From Yponomeuta sedellus (Eukaryota > Arthropoda > Insecta > Lepidoptera > Yponomeutidae): DNA of 64,000 nt. Positions 1 to 10,160 of this stretch are shown here, piece after piece; within the stretch, counting starts at the first letter, position 1, and each line of letters begins with the position of its first letter. The translations under genes were made by a program, and so were the position numbers. The notes beneath the pieces were generated by a model. That model had not been told where the DNA came from and searched no databases. It saw nothing but the letters and a program-made list of their open reading frames with translations. The stretch is taken from NCBI GenBank assembly GCA_934045075.1, contig OW203734.1, positions 17,775,680 to 17,839,679 on the forward strand, given 5' to 3'.

Positions 1-85
1 GGTAACTAAGTCCATACTCTCTCTATCTGTGAGAAGTCATGTGCCTTGCAGTGGGACGCTTATAGGCTAAATAAAAAAATAGACG
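1..85 (+). repeat. SINE-D, 3' end fragment
   Basis: The CT-rich stretch, the piece near TGCAGTGGGACGCTTATAGG and the A-rich end match the 3' end of SINE-D, seen many times in this window. The 5' part lies off the window or is missing. Confidence 0.7.
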
Positions 86-430
86 ACTAACTCGCTACAA
101 GATTATAGTCTCGTCGTGTGACTGAACCTTATCGGACTACTGGGGTACTGGCGAGGTCAATTTAGGGGTCTGTGTAAATTGTGAATGAACAGAGACGAGG
201 GATTAGGGAGATACAAATATTTACTCAGATAATGTTAGGAATCGCCGTTATTAATGAGCTTTTGGGGAGTTATTTAAAAGTAATTCGGTTGAAGCTGTTC
301 TTTTTGCCGCTGTTAGATAGCGACGTATTCGATAAATTAGATACTTTTTACGTGACGAAAATTCCCGAAAATATCTGTGTGTTTTGCCTTAAATCCCTAA
401 CTAGCAAAGACATTATAATCGAGTTGGCAT
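86..430. other. No recognised feature
   Basis: Single-copy-looking DNA between two SINEs. A 169-codon open frame (181-690) crosses it, but its last half is translated SINE-A, its first half resembles no family I know, and it has no coding signature I can point to. I do not call it a gene. Confidence 0.4.
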
Positions 431-769
431 CGATATCAACCCTTGTATGTCCTCACTGCTGGGGCACGGGTCTCTTCCTGCATGGCAGGACGGTTAGCCC
501 ATACTCCACCACGGGGGCCAATTTCGGGTTGGTGGAGGATTGTAAGGTAAAGGCTTGCTTACTGTTAGAAGTTACCAAGCCGCCCATAAGGCTTCTGACA
601 TGGCTTAACGACTGCTATTGCTTGTCAGCCGGCACTAACGGTTTAAAGTGCCTAGCGAAGCACGGAAGCGCTCGGAAAAAATGCCACTAGCGGTAGCCAC
701 GGGACGGTTGTTCTTTAACGCAAGTGATTGATTCCAATCACTCGGTTCAGCTAGGCCACGAGCGCTTCA
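431..769 (-). repeat. SINE-A copy
   Basis: Lead entry for SINE-A. Read on the minus strand the family starts near GAAGCGCTCGTGGCCTAG, contains GGCCTTATGGGCGGCTTGAT and TGTCAGAGGC, and ends CCCCAGCAGTGGGGACATAC then GGGTTGATATCGA. At 17740 the end runs into a short (TCGA)n tail, which fixes the 3' end and suggests a LINE-mobilised element. I see no clear A/B-box tRNA head, so its origin is unknown. This copy lacks about 30 bp before its 5' end. The outer breakpoint of the large palindrome (707) lies inside it. Confidence 0.75.
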
Positions 770-984
770 CACAGATATGGAAATGTTTATTTAGAAATAT
801 ATCATATTTTAGAATAATTTAGATAGTGCGAGTCTGTTGTTAACAACATTTTAAGACGGCTTCTCAAGGAGCTAGTCCCATACAAACTTATTTTGATTTT
901 TGTTTTCCAATGTCTTGTGCAAACGCGATGAACTTTGCCAATACGTTTAGAGGACACAAATTGAGGTTTGATTGTGCTTAGAAT

Positions 985-1085
985 CGTTTTTTTATGTAGT
1001 CTTCTCTCAGCGAGAGAGAGAGAGAGAGAGTGGGCTTAATTACTTCGCGTGCCCACCGCGGATTGGCAATTTCAAGCGCTGAGGT
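985..1085 (-). repeat. SINE-D fragment in left arm
   Basis: A-rich end, (GA)n run, then GCGTGCCCACCGCGGATTGG and CAAGCGCTGAGG, the SINE-D 3' half in reverse. The mirror copy is at 5745-5850 on the plus strand. Confidence 0.75.
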
Positions 1086-1264
1086 AAATTAAATAAAATT
1101 ATTATAGAGAAATTGCAGCCTTATAGACCTTTTCATAGAAACTATACTTAATTATTACCCACAATCTACTAAAGAATTTAATTGTCAATTAAAACTAAAC
1201 AATTACAAGCTTCAGAAATTCTAAAAGAAAAAAATATTATATTAAGATTCTTTTGTAATACATG

Positions 1265-2037
1265 CATTATCTCAATTCAGATTAGCCAAGGTAAATGCAT
1301 CTTTTGTAGGACAAAGCGTACGTTTTTACAATAAAATTCCAAAACATATCCCTGCCTGAAAACAAATTTAAAAATTTCATTAAAAAGGCGTTATCTTAAA
1401 GTCCTATTATTGAATAGATGACTTTTTCAATGATGTAAGCCCTTGGCAGTAGACCAACTCCACAACGAGTCCATCATAGTTATTAAATAACTATTTTATT
1501 TATTTGTAGCAAACAGCAGTCGAATCACTGCGATCCTCAGTATTAGTTATATCGTATTTCAGTTTGTACAGACGACGTGATGGCATACTAATAAATATGT
1601 CACACATTCTGTAACGGACAAGAACTTAATTTGAAGGTTTGCTAAAGGTTATTCGAATGGTGGCGTGGTGGCCGGGTCATCTATCTCCCTCCAAAATGGT
1701 TGAGACTGATGATGGCTGACCTTTGCGTTATGCTCGTGAGCGAGTGCTGTTCGTGTGTCTGGCCTCAGCACTTGTTATGTTTTCACGACCTATTTGAAAT
1801 TCAAAGTCATTAATGGCAATCATGGAATCTTATCATACGTATATGTGTATCTGATGTATATAGATTTAAGAGGACTTGGGAAAAGATGGTCAGAGTGGAG
1901 TTTTTTCCCCGCTGCCTTCTTCTCCACTACACTACGGCCCGAAGGCAGCGGCTTTCACTTTTATGTTACATTGTACTTTGACATTCAGCAAATTGAATGT
2001 AAATTCTTCACGTTGAAATAAATTGAATTGAATGACT
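1265..2037 (+). pseudogene. LINE-F 3' end: broken RT C-terminus plus 3' UTR
   Basis: The start encodes RLAKVNASFVG and SVRFYNKIP, matching the C-terminal part of the long reverse transcriptase frame at 36911-38293. Frameshifts follow, then the ORF-ending stretch just before 1452 (codons for SPWQ and stop) and a ~600 bp 3' UTR that includes CGCTGCCTTCTTCTCCACTA. It ends with AATAAATTGAATTGAATG, the family's (TTGAA)n-type tail. 5'-truncated and non-functional. Mirror copy in the right arm at about 4805-5590, minus strand. Confidence 0.85.
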
Positions 2038-2448
2038 GTTTGTTGGAATAATGAAATAAAGTAGAAATGAAAAAACAATACGGAAATATCATAAACGTAA
2101 TTTTTAGCCTTCAAAATCCCGCCTCGTATGCAGTACCAAAATTCCAATACACATTTAATATGTTTGATGAGCACGTGAGCCAATGCCGGTGACGTATTGA
2201 TTGCCTTCAAATTACTTCATGTCATGTGTATCTGGGTTAGGCTAATGGGAAATGTGTTTCGAATCAAATAGACTTTACAATGACCGCATTAAATTGTGAA
2301 AAACGACGCAAGTAAAAAAAAAAATATTTTTGTTTGTATAAGAAATTTTACTTAAGTGACCGCCCGTAAAAATTATTGCAAAACTAATCGTCATTTTATA
2401 ACGTCTATAAATTGAAATAAAAGTCAACAGAAGTAAATCAAAATTATA

Positions 2449-2805
2449 TTTTATTTTTATTTTTATTTATTAAATAGGACAACCAACAGGCGATACAACA
2501 ATACAGTCACAGAGAAAAAAAAAACACACACACAAATAACATGGTTATTGCTCACCCACTTATAGGTTATCGCATCATGCATGTAAAATTCAACAAACTG
2601 TAATACATATTAATCCTTTTTAAAGTTAAAGAATATATATTATATAAAGACAAATTAAACTTAAATAAAAAAAAACTAATTAAATACACGTAAATTAAAG
2701 ATATTTAAACAGGCTTCTTTTGAATTTTCGTAAGGTATCATTGAAAACATCCAAGGTATGTATTTTGACTGAAGATATGTTATATAGGTTGGACAAACGT
2801 TGCAG
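2449..2805 (-). pseudogene. 5'-truncated LINE tail present only in left arm
   Basis: On the minus strand 2805-2695 is open for 36 codons and a stop. It includes LRKFKRSLFKYL, the kind of end (FK..L) typical of CR1/Jockey-group LINE ORF2 proteins. An AT-rich 3' UTR follows, ending in a (TAAAA)n-like tail at 2449-2470. The matching place in the right arm (around 4390) has no insert, so this is a clean filled/empty pair. The insert is flanked only by a short ATT on each side. Confidence 0.8.
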
Positions 2806-2879
2806 ATTGGCTTATATCACGTACCTACGTTGTTTGGAAGTTGTTTGGAATCATGGCATTATTTTGCGGAAATGCATAA

Positions 2880-2935
2880 TAGATAGATAGAGAACACTTT
2901 ATTGCACAACCAGAAAAATATTACAACCATGATTC
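2880..2935 (-). repeat. LINE 3' tail with (TATC)n
   Basis: On the minus strand a TGCAATAAAGTGTTCTC stretch with an AATAAA signal leads into (TATC)n. The mirror copy is at 4270-4320. Similar ends occur near 15965-16050 and 52785-52862. Confidence 0.5.
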
Positions 2936-3148
2936 TTAAATCTAAGTAATGTTATACAATTGGCGGTCTTATCGCTAAGAGCGTCATAATGTGAAAATTA
3001 CTTTGCTAAATTCCGCCAAATATCCCACAAGCACCATGCGGTTAGTTAATGCACCGCCCCCCCCTCCACTATTTCAAGCAGAAGCAAGTCACGAGCTCAC
3101 CACCACCGACACCAATGCTTGTAGGAGAAAATACGCGACGCGTTTCGC

Positions 3149-3450
3149 GTTTCCGTGCTTCGCAAGGCACGTTAAGCCGTGGGTGCCAGCTGTCATGTTA
3201 TGGCTGTCGTTAAGCCATGTCAGAGGCCTTAAGGGCGGCTTGATCGCTTCTAACAGTAAGACCCGCCACTGTCTTACAATCCTCCATCAACCGGGACTTG
3301 GCCCGCGTGGTGGAGTATGGTTATGCTTATGGAGTAAGTAACCTAACCTTTCTGCGATGCAGAAAGAAACCCGTGCCGCAGCAGTGGGTATATACAAGGG
3401 TTAATAACGAAGGTTTTTGTACGACTTTATGGGTGTGTAATTTGTGGGTG
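3149..3450 (+). repeat. SINE-A plus ~40 bp flank, repeated inverted at 6140-6420
   Basis: 3151-3410 is a 5'-truncated SINE-A in sense. 3411-3450 is unique sequence including GGGTGTGTAATTTGTGGGTG. The same SINE with the same flank occurs in reverse at 6140-6420, closest over 6140-6380. Sharing of the non-SINE flank shows a duplicated block rather than two independent insertions. It lies at the inner end of the left palindrome arm but beyond the outer end of the right arm. Confidence 0.75.
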
Positions 3451-4041
3451 AAAGGTGAGTTGTGAGTAGAGTGAGTAGAGGGAGCTAGTGTGTGTGATAA
3501 GAATCCTGTTTTTCTTATTTGTAATTATGTCCAATTATGTACAAGCAAGATTAGTTTACAAAGTATCTACCTATATTATTCCTGTAATTGAGACGCAGGT
3601 CAGCGACCTCTTTACAAGAACAATCTTACCCTCAGGGTCCCAAAGGACACGAGTTGAGGAAACTACTTACGGTAAATAAAACTGTTCAATATATACAGGC
3701 TCAAACCGATGGTAGAGTAACAGTAGAAGGCCAGCTTCTCAATCGGGGGGTCGTGGGTTCAATTCTGGCATGTACCAACTTCACAAATATACATAACTTA
3801 GAAAACAAAGTTGTTTTTCAAGTTATAGTAGCAGTACCGAGTACTAAGTCTATTTATATTTATATATAGAATAGATGTGTGTGTACTATTTATCTTTGTA
3901 TAAAAAAAATATTAAATTTAATTTTAAAGATAATTACAATAAAATATCACCTCCCTGTTTGACACTAACCCCACCTTCTCCACGTCACCTGTTGGTTGGC
4001 TAGAATAAATTACTATGTTAGAATAAATAATAATGTTAGAG
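3451..4041. other. Palindrome spacer remainder
   Basis: Mostly unrecognised AT-rich sequence holding one SINE-D head fragment (3715-3840). No coding frame I would support; the 63- and 93-codon frames here overlap and match nothing I know. Confidence 0.5.
3715..3840 (+). repeat. SINE-D head with degraded tRNA-like B-box
   Basis: TCAATCGGGGGGTCGTGGG then GGTTCAATTCTGGCATGTAC is a worn tRNA T-arm. The SINE-D body piece ACATAACTTAGAAAACAAAG follows. It links SINE-D to a tRNA-derived 5' end. Confidence 0.55.
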
Positions 4042-6129
4042 GCGAAACGCGTCGCGTATTTTCTCCTACAAGCATTGGTGTCGGTGGTGGTGAGCTCGTG
4101 ACTTGCTTCTGCTTGAAATAGTGGAGGGGGGGGCGGTGCATTAACTAACCGCATGGTGCTTGTGGGATATTTGGCGGAATTTAGCAAAGTAATTTTCACA
4201 TTATGACGCTCTTAGCGATAAGACCGCCAATTGTATAACATTACTTAGATTTAAGAATCATGGTTGTAATATTTTTCTGGTTGTGCAATAAAGTGTTCTC
4301 TATCTATCTATCTATTATGCATTTCCGCAAAATAATGCCATGATTCCAAACAACTTCCAAACAACGTAGGTACGTGATATAAGCCAATATAATTTTGATT
4401 TACTTCTGTTGACTTTTATTTCAATTTATAGACGTTATAAAATGACGATTAGTTTTGCAATAATTTTTACGGGCGGTCACTTAAGTAAAATTTCTTATAC
4501 AAACAAAAATATTTTTTTTTTTACTTGCGTCGTTTTTCACAATTTAATGCGGTCATTGTAAAGTCTATTTGATTCGAAACACATTTCCCATTAGCCTAAC
4601 CCAGATACACATGACATGAAGTAATTTGAAGGCAATCAATACGTCACCGGCATTGGCTCACGTGCTCATCAAACATATTAAATGTGTATTGGAATTTTGG
4701 TACTGCATACGAGGCGGGATTTTGAAGGCTAAAAATTACGTTTATGATATTTCCGTATTGTTTTTTCATTTCTACTTTATTTCATTATTCCAACAAACAG
4801 TCATTCAATTCAATTTATTTCAACGTGAAGAATTTACATTCAATTTGCTGAATGTCAAAGTACAATGTAACATAAAAGTGAAAGCCGCTGCCTTCGGGCC
4901 GTAGTGTAGTGGAGAAGAAGGCAGCGGGGAAAAAACTCCACTCTGACCATCTTTTCCCAAGTCCTCTTAAATCTATATACATCAGATACACATATACGTA
5001 TGATAAGATTCCATGATTGCCATTAATGACTTTGAATTTCAAATAGGTCGTGAAAACATAACAAGTGCTGAGGCCAGACACACGAACAGCACTCGCTCAC
5101 GAGCATAACGCAAAGGTCAGCCATCATCAGTCTCAACCATTTTGGAGGGAGATAGATGACCCGGCCACCACGCCACCATTCGAATAACCTTTAGCAAACC
5201 TTCAAATTAAGTTCTTGTCCGTTACAGAATGTGTGACATATTTATTAGTATGCCATCACGTCGTCTGTACAAACTGAAATACGATATAACTAATACTGAG
5301 GATCGCAGTGATTCGACTGCTGTTTGCTACAAATAAATAAAATAGTTATTTAATAACTATGATGGACTCGTTGTGGAGTTGGTCTACTGCCAAGGGCTTA
5401 CATCATTGAAAAAGTCATCTATTCAATAATAGGACTTTAAGATAACGCCTTTTTAATGAAATTTTTAAATTTGTTTTCAGGCAGGGATATGTTTTGGAAT
5501 TTTATTGTAAAAACGTACGCTTTGTCCTACAAAAGATGCATTTACCTTGGCTAATCTGAATTGAGATAATGCATGTATTACAAAAGAATCTTAATATAAT
5601 ATTTTTTTCTTTTAGAATTTCTGAAGCTTGTAATTGTTTAGTTTTAATTGACAATTAAATTCTTTAGTAGATTGTGGGTAATAATTAAGTATAGTTTCTA
5701 TGAAAAGGTCTATAAGGCTGCAATTTCTCTTTAATAATTTTATTTAATTTACCTCAGCGCTTGAAATTGCCAATCCGCGGTGGGCACGCGAAGTAATTAA
5801 GCCCACTCTCTCTCTCTCTCTCTCGCTGAGAGAAGACTACATAAAAAAACGATTCTAAGCACAATCAAACCTCAATTTGTGTCCTCTAAACGTATTGGCA
5901 AAGTTCATCGCGTTTGCACAAGACATTGGAAAACAAAAATCAAAATAAGTTTGTATGGGACTAGCTCCTTGAGAAGCCGTCTTAAAATGTTGTTAACAAC
6001 AGACTCGCACTATCTAAATTATTCTAAAATATGATATAATTCTAAATAAACATTTCCATATCTGTGTGAAGCGCTCGTGGCCTAGCTGAACCGAGTGATT
6101 GGAATCAATCACTTGCGTTAAAGAACAAC
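4042..6129. repeat. Right arm of 5.4 kb inverted repeat
   Basis: Reverse complement of 707-3148 without the ~360 bp LINE insertion. It carries the LINE-F 3' end on the minus strand (about 4805-5590), a SINE-D fragment (5745-5850, plus) and the first ~70 bp of a SINE-A (6062-6129, plus). Open frames here mirror those of the left arm exactly and are repeat translations. Confidence 0.9.
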
Positions 6130-6183
6130 ACATAAAGAACACCCACAAATTACACACCCATAAAGTCGTACAAAAACCTTCGT

Positions 6184-6570
6184 TATTAACCCTTGTATAT
6201 ACCCACTGCTGCGGCACGGGTTTCTTTCTGCATCGCAGAAAGGTTAGGTTACTTACTCCATAAGCATAACCATACTCCACCACGCGGGCCAAGTCCCGGT
6301 TGATGGAGGATTGTAAGACAGTGGCGGGTCTTACTGTTAGAAGCGATCAAGCCGCCCTTAAGGCCTCTGACATGGCTTAACGACTGCCATTACATAACAG
6401 CCGGCACCAAGGGCTAACGTGCCGTGCGAAGCACAGAAGCGCTCCGGAAAATGCCACTAGGGGCGAACACGGGCCAATCACCCATCCTGCACCTGACCGC
6501 GCCTGTTGTTGCTTAACTCACGTGATTGATTACAATCACTCGGTTCCTCAAGGCCGCGAGCGCTTCAGAA
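6184..6570 (-). repeat. SINE-A, near full length
   Basis: Runs from TTAACCCTTGTATATACCCA to GGCCGCGAGCGCTTC. The first ~240 bp with adjoining flank 6140-6183 mirror 3210-3450; the rest is an ordinary diverged copy. Confidence 0.75.
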
Positions 6571-6608
6571 ACACCTATCTCCTGTAAATTCCTATTATAC
6601 AATCCTCA

Positions 6609-6848
6609 GCGTTTCCGTGCTTCGCAAGGCACGTTAAGCCGTGGGTGCCAGCTGTCATGTTATGGCTGTCGTTAAGCCATGTCAGAGGCTTTATGGGCGG
6701 CTTGATAACTTCTGACAGTAAGGCCCGCCACTGTCTTACGAATTTCCACCAACCCGGACTTGGCCCCCGTGGTGGAGTATGGCCTAACCTTCCTGCAATG
6801 CAGGAAGAGACCCGTGCCCCAGCAGTGGGGACATACAGGGTTGCAATC
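6609..6848 (+). repeat. SINE-A, 5'-truncated
   Basis: Starts at TTCCGTGCTTCGCAAGGCAC and ends CAGCAGTGGGGACATACAGG. It is convergent with the copy at 6184-6570. The 90-codon frame across it is translated repeat. Confidence 0.75.
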
Positions 6849-7157
6849 GCAATCCTCAGCGCTTGCTACGACAAGTGCGCAACTTTGAGGCTATTAAGTG
6901 CGGAAATCTTGGTCTAACTAACGTCGGCCCACTGATACAAATCAATATTGTGGGAAAATCCGACCTATGTCGAAGTACAATGTACAGTCATTGTTATTAT
7001 GGCACCAGATGGTACAAGGGAAAAGGGTCCGCTGCTAATCGCAGGACTTGGTCAGTGACGTCGCTTTGTATCGAGCTGGTTTGGTTCGCCTCTATGACGG
7101 AGTTTACACGTTCTGGGGTCAGTTCAGCCCGTGTCCTTGATCAAGCTCGGATTGATG

Positions 7158-7335
7158 CCAGACTGATCTGGTGAAGCATAAAAATATCCGTCAATTTGGT
7201 ACATCAATCCACTGAATAGACAATCAGTCTGCTGTCAGTCTAACCAGACTGATGGAATTTATTGACGCCAGACTGAACGTGTAAGCTCCAGACGGAGCTT
7301 ACTCTAACTCTAGACAGAGTTAGTCAATCTTGACG
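7158..7335. repeat. Cluster of short palindromes with CAGACTG words
   Basis: Three clear stem-loops: CAGTCT-AACC-AGACTG (7236-7251), GTAAGCTCC-AGAC-GGAGCTTAC (7281-7302) and CTAACTCT-AGAC-AGAGTTAG (7304-7323). CCAGACTGA occurs three times between 7158 and 7275. Not coding; I cannot assign a family. Confidence 0.6.
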
Positions 7336-7670
7336 GACTTTAGAATGAAGTGGAATTAATACTTGGTGTGAGCTCTAGTGTCGCGTTTTTATAAACAGGA
7401 TTCTTCTAAAATACTATTTAGAGGCAGTTTATACTAATTTAATGTGTTACGTCTTTTCCTTTGTAAAATCACACAGACTATTTTAATCAAATATTTTAAG
7501 AAACTGTTTTTATAATTTAACTTGTAAATAAACAGCTATGTAAATGATTAGAATGTATTTATGTAAATAAAATGTCAGACCCTTGTATGTCACCTGAATT
7601 AAAGTTGATTAAAATTTAACTTTAACTTTACTACTTATTATTTCTATTAAGTTGTATTTGACTTGTTCTG
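7336..7670. other. No recognised feature
   Basis: AT-rich sequence with no open frame of note and no repeat I recognise inside this window. Confidence 0.4.
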
Positions 7671-7671
7671 G

Positions 7672-8085
7672 AAATAATAGTCATTTGTTAAACAAGCGTG
7701 CAAAGTTGCTTTTTAGCCGCGTACTCCATTTTGATGACCGAGTGTTAGATACGCTCCGATAAACTATATAAAGCACTGGCCCGCACACACACATCTCGTC
7801 CAAATCCCGCCGCCATGCAACAACCACAGAGTACGAGTATCTTACTTGTCCACGACCATAGACTACTCAATGTTGCCAACTCGAGACAGTGTACCTACAT
7901 ATGAGTACCTACACCGAGCAAGCAAAAGATTCTAAAATTATAATCCTGATCGTTAGCAAGGGAATCACGAGGTAAAAAAATTTTGCACTCGAGTGTAACA
8001 CGTAACTTTTCATCCCACCTCAGCGAAGAAATGATTACATGCAAAAAAAAAATTGACAAATTGACGTGAAAGGAAAATGGCGCGA
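7672..8085. repeat. Unclassified dispersed repeat, copy 1
   Basis: 7672-7715 (AATAGTCATTTGTTAAACAA) and 7931-8085 (AAATTATAATCCTGATCGTT; TTTTGCACTCGAGTGTAACA; ATTGACGTGAAAGGAAAATG) match 46415-46460 and 46482-46655 in order and orientation. About 215 bp between the two matching parts here has no counterpart there. Family unknown. Confidence 0.6.
7765..7773 (+). promoter_or_regulatory. Candidate TATA box
   Basis: TATATAAAG followed about 40 bp later by an ATG in good context (GCCGCCATG, 7815) opening a 29-codon frame with no recognised product. It lies in the part of the dispersed repeat missing from copy 2. A chance TATA in AT-rich DNA is quite possible. Confidence 0.25.
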
Positions 8086-8338
8086 ACAAATTTAAAAAAA
8101 AAGTTCATCAAGACGGTTCCGAGTCTGAGTTTTTAATAAATTAAAAAAGGTTGTATAAAAATTCGGCACCACGAAGATAGAAATAAATGTGTTCGCTCTT
8201 TATTTATTTTAATTCTTTATTGCACTAATTTCATGTGTAAATGTACTTTGTCCAAAAAGTGTAGAAATTAACGACTAAGAGTTTTCTCAGACTTTTTCTT
8301 GTGTACTTAGAGAACAAAGTCATTGGTCTAGGACCAAT

Positions 8339-8390
8339 GTGGGGCCAGAAGCAATGTATGTGCCTGTATGTAAATGTTATGTTATGTTAG
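8339..8390 (+). repeat. SINE-B 3' tail
   Basis: GGGGCCAGAAGCAATGTATG then TGCCTGTATGTAAATGTTAT and (GTTAT)n, the SINE-B 3' end. It abuts an inverted tRNA-like sequence. Confidence 0.65.
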
Positions 8391-8462
8391 ATGCTGGGAG
8401 TCGAACCCTCGACCTCCCGAATGCAAGACCGCGTTCTACCGCTACGCTATCACCGACCATCA
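8391..8462 (-). repeat. tRNA-like SINE head
   Basis: On the minus strand TAGCGTAGCGGTAGAACGCG resembles a D-arm/A-box and GAGGGTTCGACTCCCAGCA a T-arm/B-box. The acceptor and anticodon stems do not pair cleanly. I call it SINE-derived, not a tRNA gene. Confidence 0.55.
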
Positions 8463-9327
8463 AAAATAAACAACAACGCTATTTGCAGATCCCAAAATGT
8501 TAGTTTACAACTCACTCAATTGTTTCTAAAAAAAAAAAAAACAAAATATTATTCAACACCTGTCTGGTTTGACATACGATACCCTTCACACACATACGTG
8601 TTATGGAATAAAACTCCAGTCTGCTAGGATAATATTACCTCGAAATTCACAGGCCAAGGCGCGCCTGACGAGGGTATACGTCAAACGACTGAAAGAGGTA
8701 TTTATCGGCCCCGACGTATGGTAATTGGGATCATCAATAGATGAAGGAATATGGCTATGTACCTATGTGTATGTATTACGTTCAGGGATTTTCAACTCCA
8801 CTCGCTCGAATTCGAATTTGGAATGAGAGAGCGTTTTTGTGTGGTCGGCCAGTATTTTGGTCTTAAACAAAGTGTGGTTAGACGCGGACAGTGTACGAGA
8901 TAATTCATTTATTTGACCTGACGGTGACAGTTAAAAAAAGGCACCAAGCTTATAAATATCTGCCAAAACCATTTCGCAGATATTTATTTGCTTCAATTAG
9001 AAATAATCGGTTAACTTATTAGCAGCGATGTTTTTGCTTTGCAACACAATTTTTTTAGGTTGACCTGCGGCCGACTGTAAATTGTAAAGTAAATAAAGGT
9101 GTTTCAATAGTATGGTTGTTGTTAAATCGTAACTTAAGATACTGCCAGAGAAACTCAATACGTGACATAACGACCTATCGCTAGGGAACAGAATCGTGTT
9201 TGCTGAGTGAAAATTACAACGGAGATTAACACTTGTGCGTGTCATGACAAGCCGACATTTTATTAGTATGTGGGTAGACTCTACAATGCGGCGACCTCCC
9301 TTGGGCTTATTCCCATTCTACCCTATG
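8463..9327. other. No recognised feature
   Basis: Contains a poly-A run at 8528-8541 and several short frames with no family match. I see no TIR pair or SINE head. Confidence 0.4.
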
Positions 9328-9585
9328 CTTCTTCTTCTTCAGGCTATATTAGTCCACTTCTGGACATAGCCCTCCCCTAACGAGCGCCATAGCGCCCTGT
9401 CTTCAGCTTGCCGCATCCAGCATCTGCCTGCAGTTTTTCGCAGATCGTCATTCCACCTGGTCGGAGGGCATCCTACACTACGTTTGCCGAGTCATGGTCT
9501 CCACCCAAGAACACGTTTACTCCAACGGTGGTCGGTTCTTCATGAGATATGGCTAGCCCACTGCCACTTCAGCTCCCCTATGCTT
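9328..9585 (-). pseudogene. RTE-clade LINE, ORF2 C-terminal fragment
   Basis: On the minus strand it shares CGCTATGGCGCTC, GAGGGCTATGTCCAG and the AACTGCAGGCAGATGCTGGA stretch with the better copy at 24776-25098. It encodes the last ~70 residues of an RTE-type ORF2 (GRPP/W-rich tail, ending near VQ.WT). The tail at 9328-9342 is GAAGAAGAAG on that strand. Truncated and mutated. Confidence 0.75.
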
Positions 9586-9739
9586 GTGGACTTTCAAAGC
9601 CCCTTTAATCTCATGGTATTTCCAGTCCAAGATGTTAGACATTCGTGGATGCTCACATGATATATCTTATGTTATTGTTTGTTTCTTATCGTAAAAGCTA
9701 CGGACGATCTTTATTAATAATATATATGTTGTGCCATAT

Positions 9740-10060
9740 TAAATGGCATATCAAATCAATTAAATCAAAAAGGTTTTATTCAACGTAGCGTAGTGGATAC
9801 ATTCAAAATCTATATCATTTTGGAGAAAAAATGGACGAAGAAAAAAAAATTAATTAATTAGCATAACAAATGAATTATAGTATATTACAAGAATAATTAA
9901 TAATGGTCAACATCTTCGATCTTGATCTTGTCTTAACAATGTTCTAAACAAAACAATACAATCAAGATTCTTTTCAGCAGCAACCTGGCGTAATATTTGT
10001 AAATTTGCAGTTGCATTATTGCTCGCCGAAGCAAAGGATGTAGAATACATATTTACATAC
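9740..10060. other. No recognised feature
   Basis: AT-rich, with a poly-A run near 9840-9850. No family recognised. Confidence 0.35.
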
Positions 10061-10160
10061 ATAACCTCACGCCTGTACCCTAGAGGGGTAGACAGAGACC
10101 AGGGATTGCCACCTGCCACGATCTTGACAGATCACCGTCGCTTCATCAACGTTCATAAGT
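10050..10160 (-). repeat. Repeat with ACAT-rich end, copy 1
   Basis: TACATACATAACCTCACGCC, then GAGGGGTAGACAGAGACCAG and GCCACCTGCCACGATCTTGA. It matches 18736-18860, where the same edge carries a long (ACAT)n array. This looks like an element whose end seeds the microsatellite. Confidence 0.6.

Larger units (their letters stand above)
707..3148. repeat. Left arm of 5.4 kb inverted repeat
   Basis: Pairs in reverse complement with 4042-6129. The alignment starts at 707/6129 and stops at 3148/4042. Differences I saw are single bases (for example near 798 and 1103), small length changes in the (GA)n run near 1010-1030, and one ~360 bp insertion in this arm. Contents in order: SINE-A end, SINE-D, LINE-F 3' end, the inserted LINE tail, a (GATA)n LINE tail, then unique DNA. 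By eye the arms are about 99 percent identical outside the insertion. Confidence 0.9.

Noticed and set aside
181..690. 169-codon open frame
   Set aside because: Its second half is translated SINE-A, its start is not in any recognised family, and SINE-A copies elsewhere give similar spurious frames.
3924..4199. Two frames starting with the same residues on opposite strands (also 2991-3341)
   Set aside because: They are mirror images within the palindrome arms, not a conserved gene pair.
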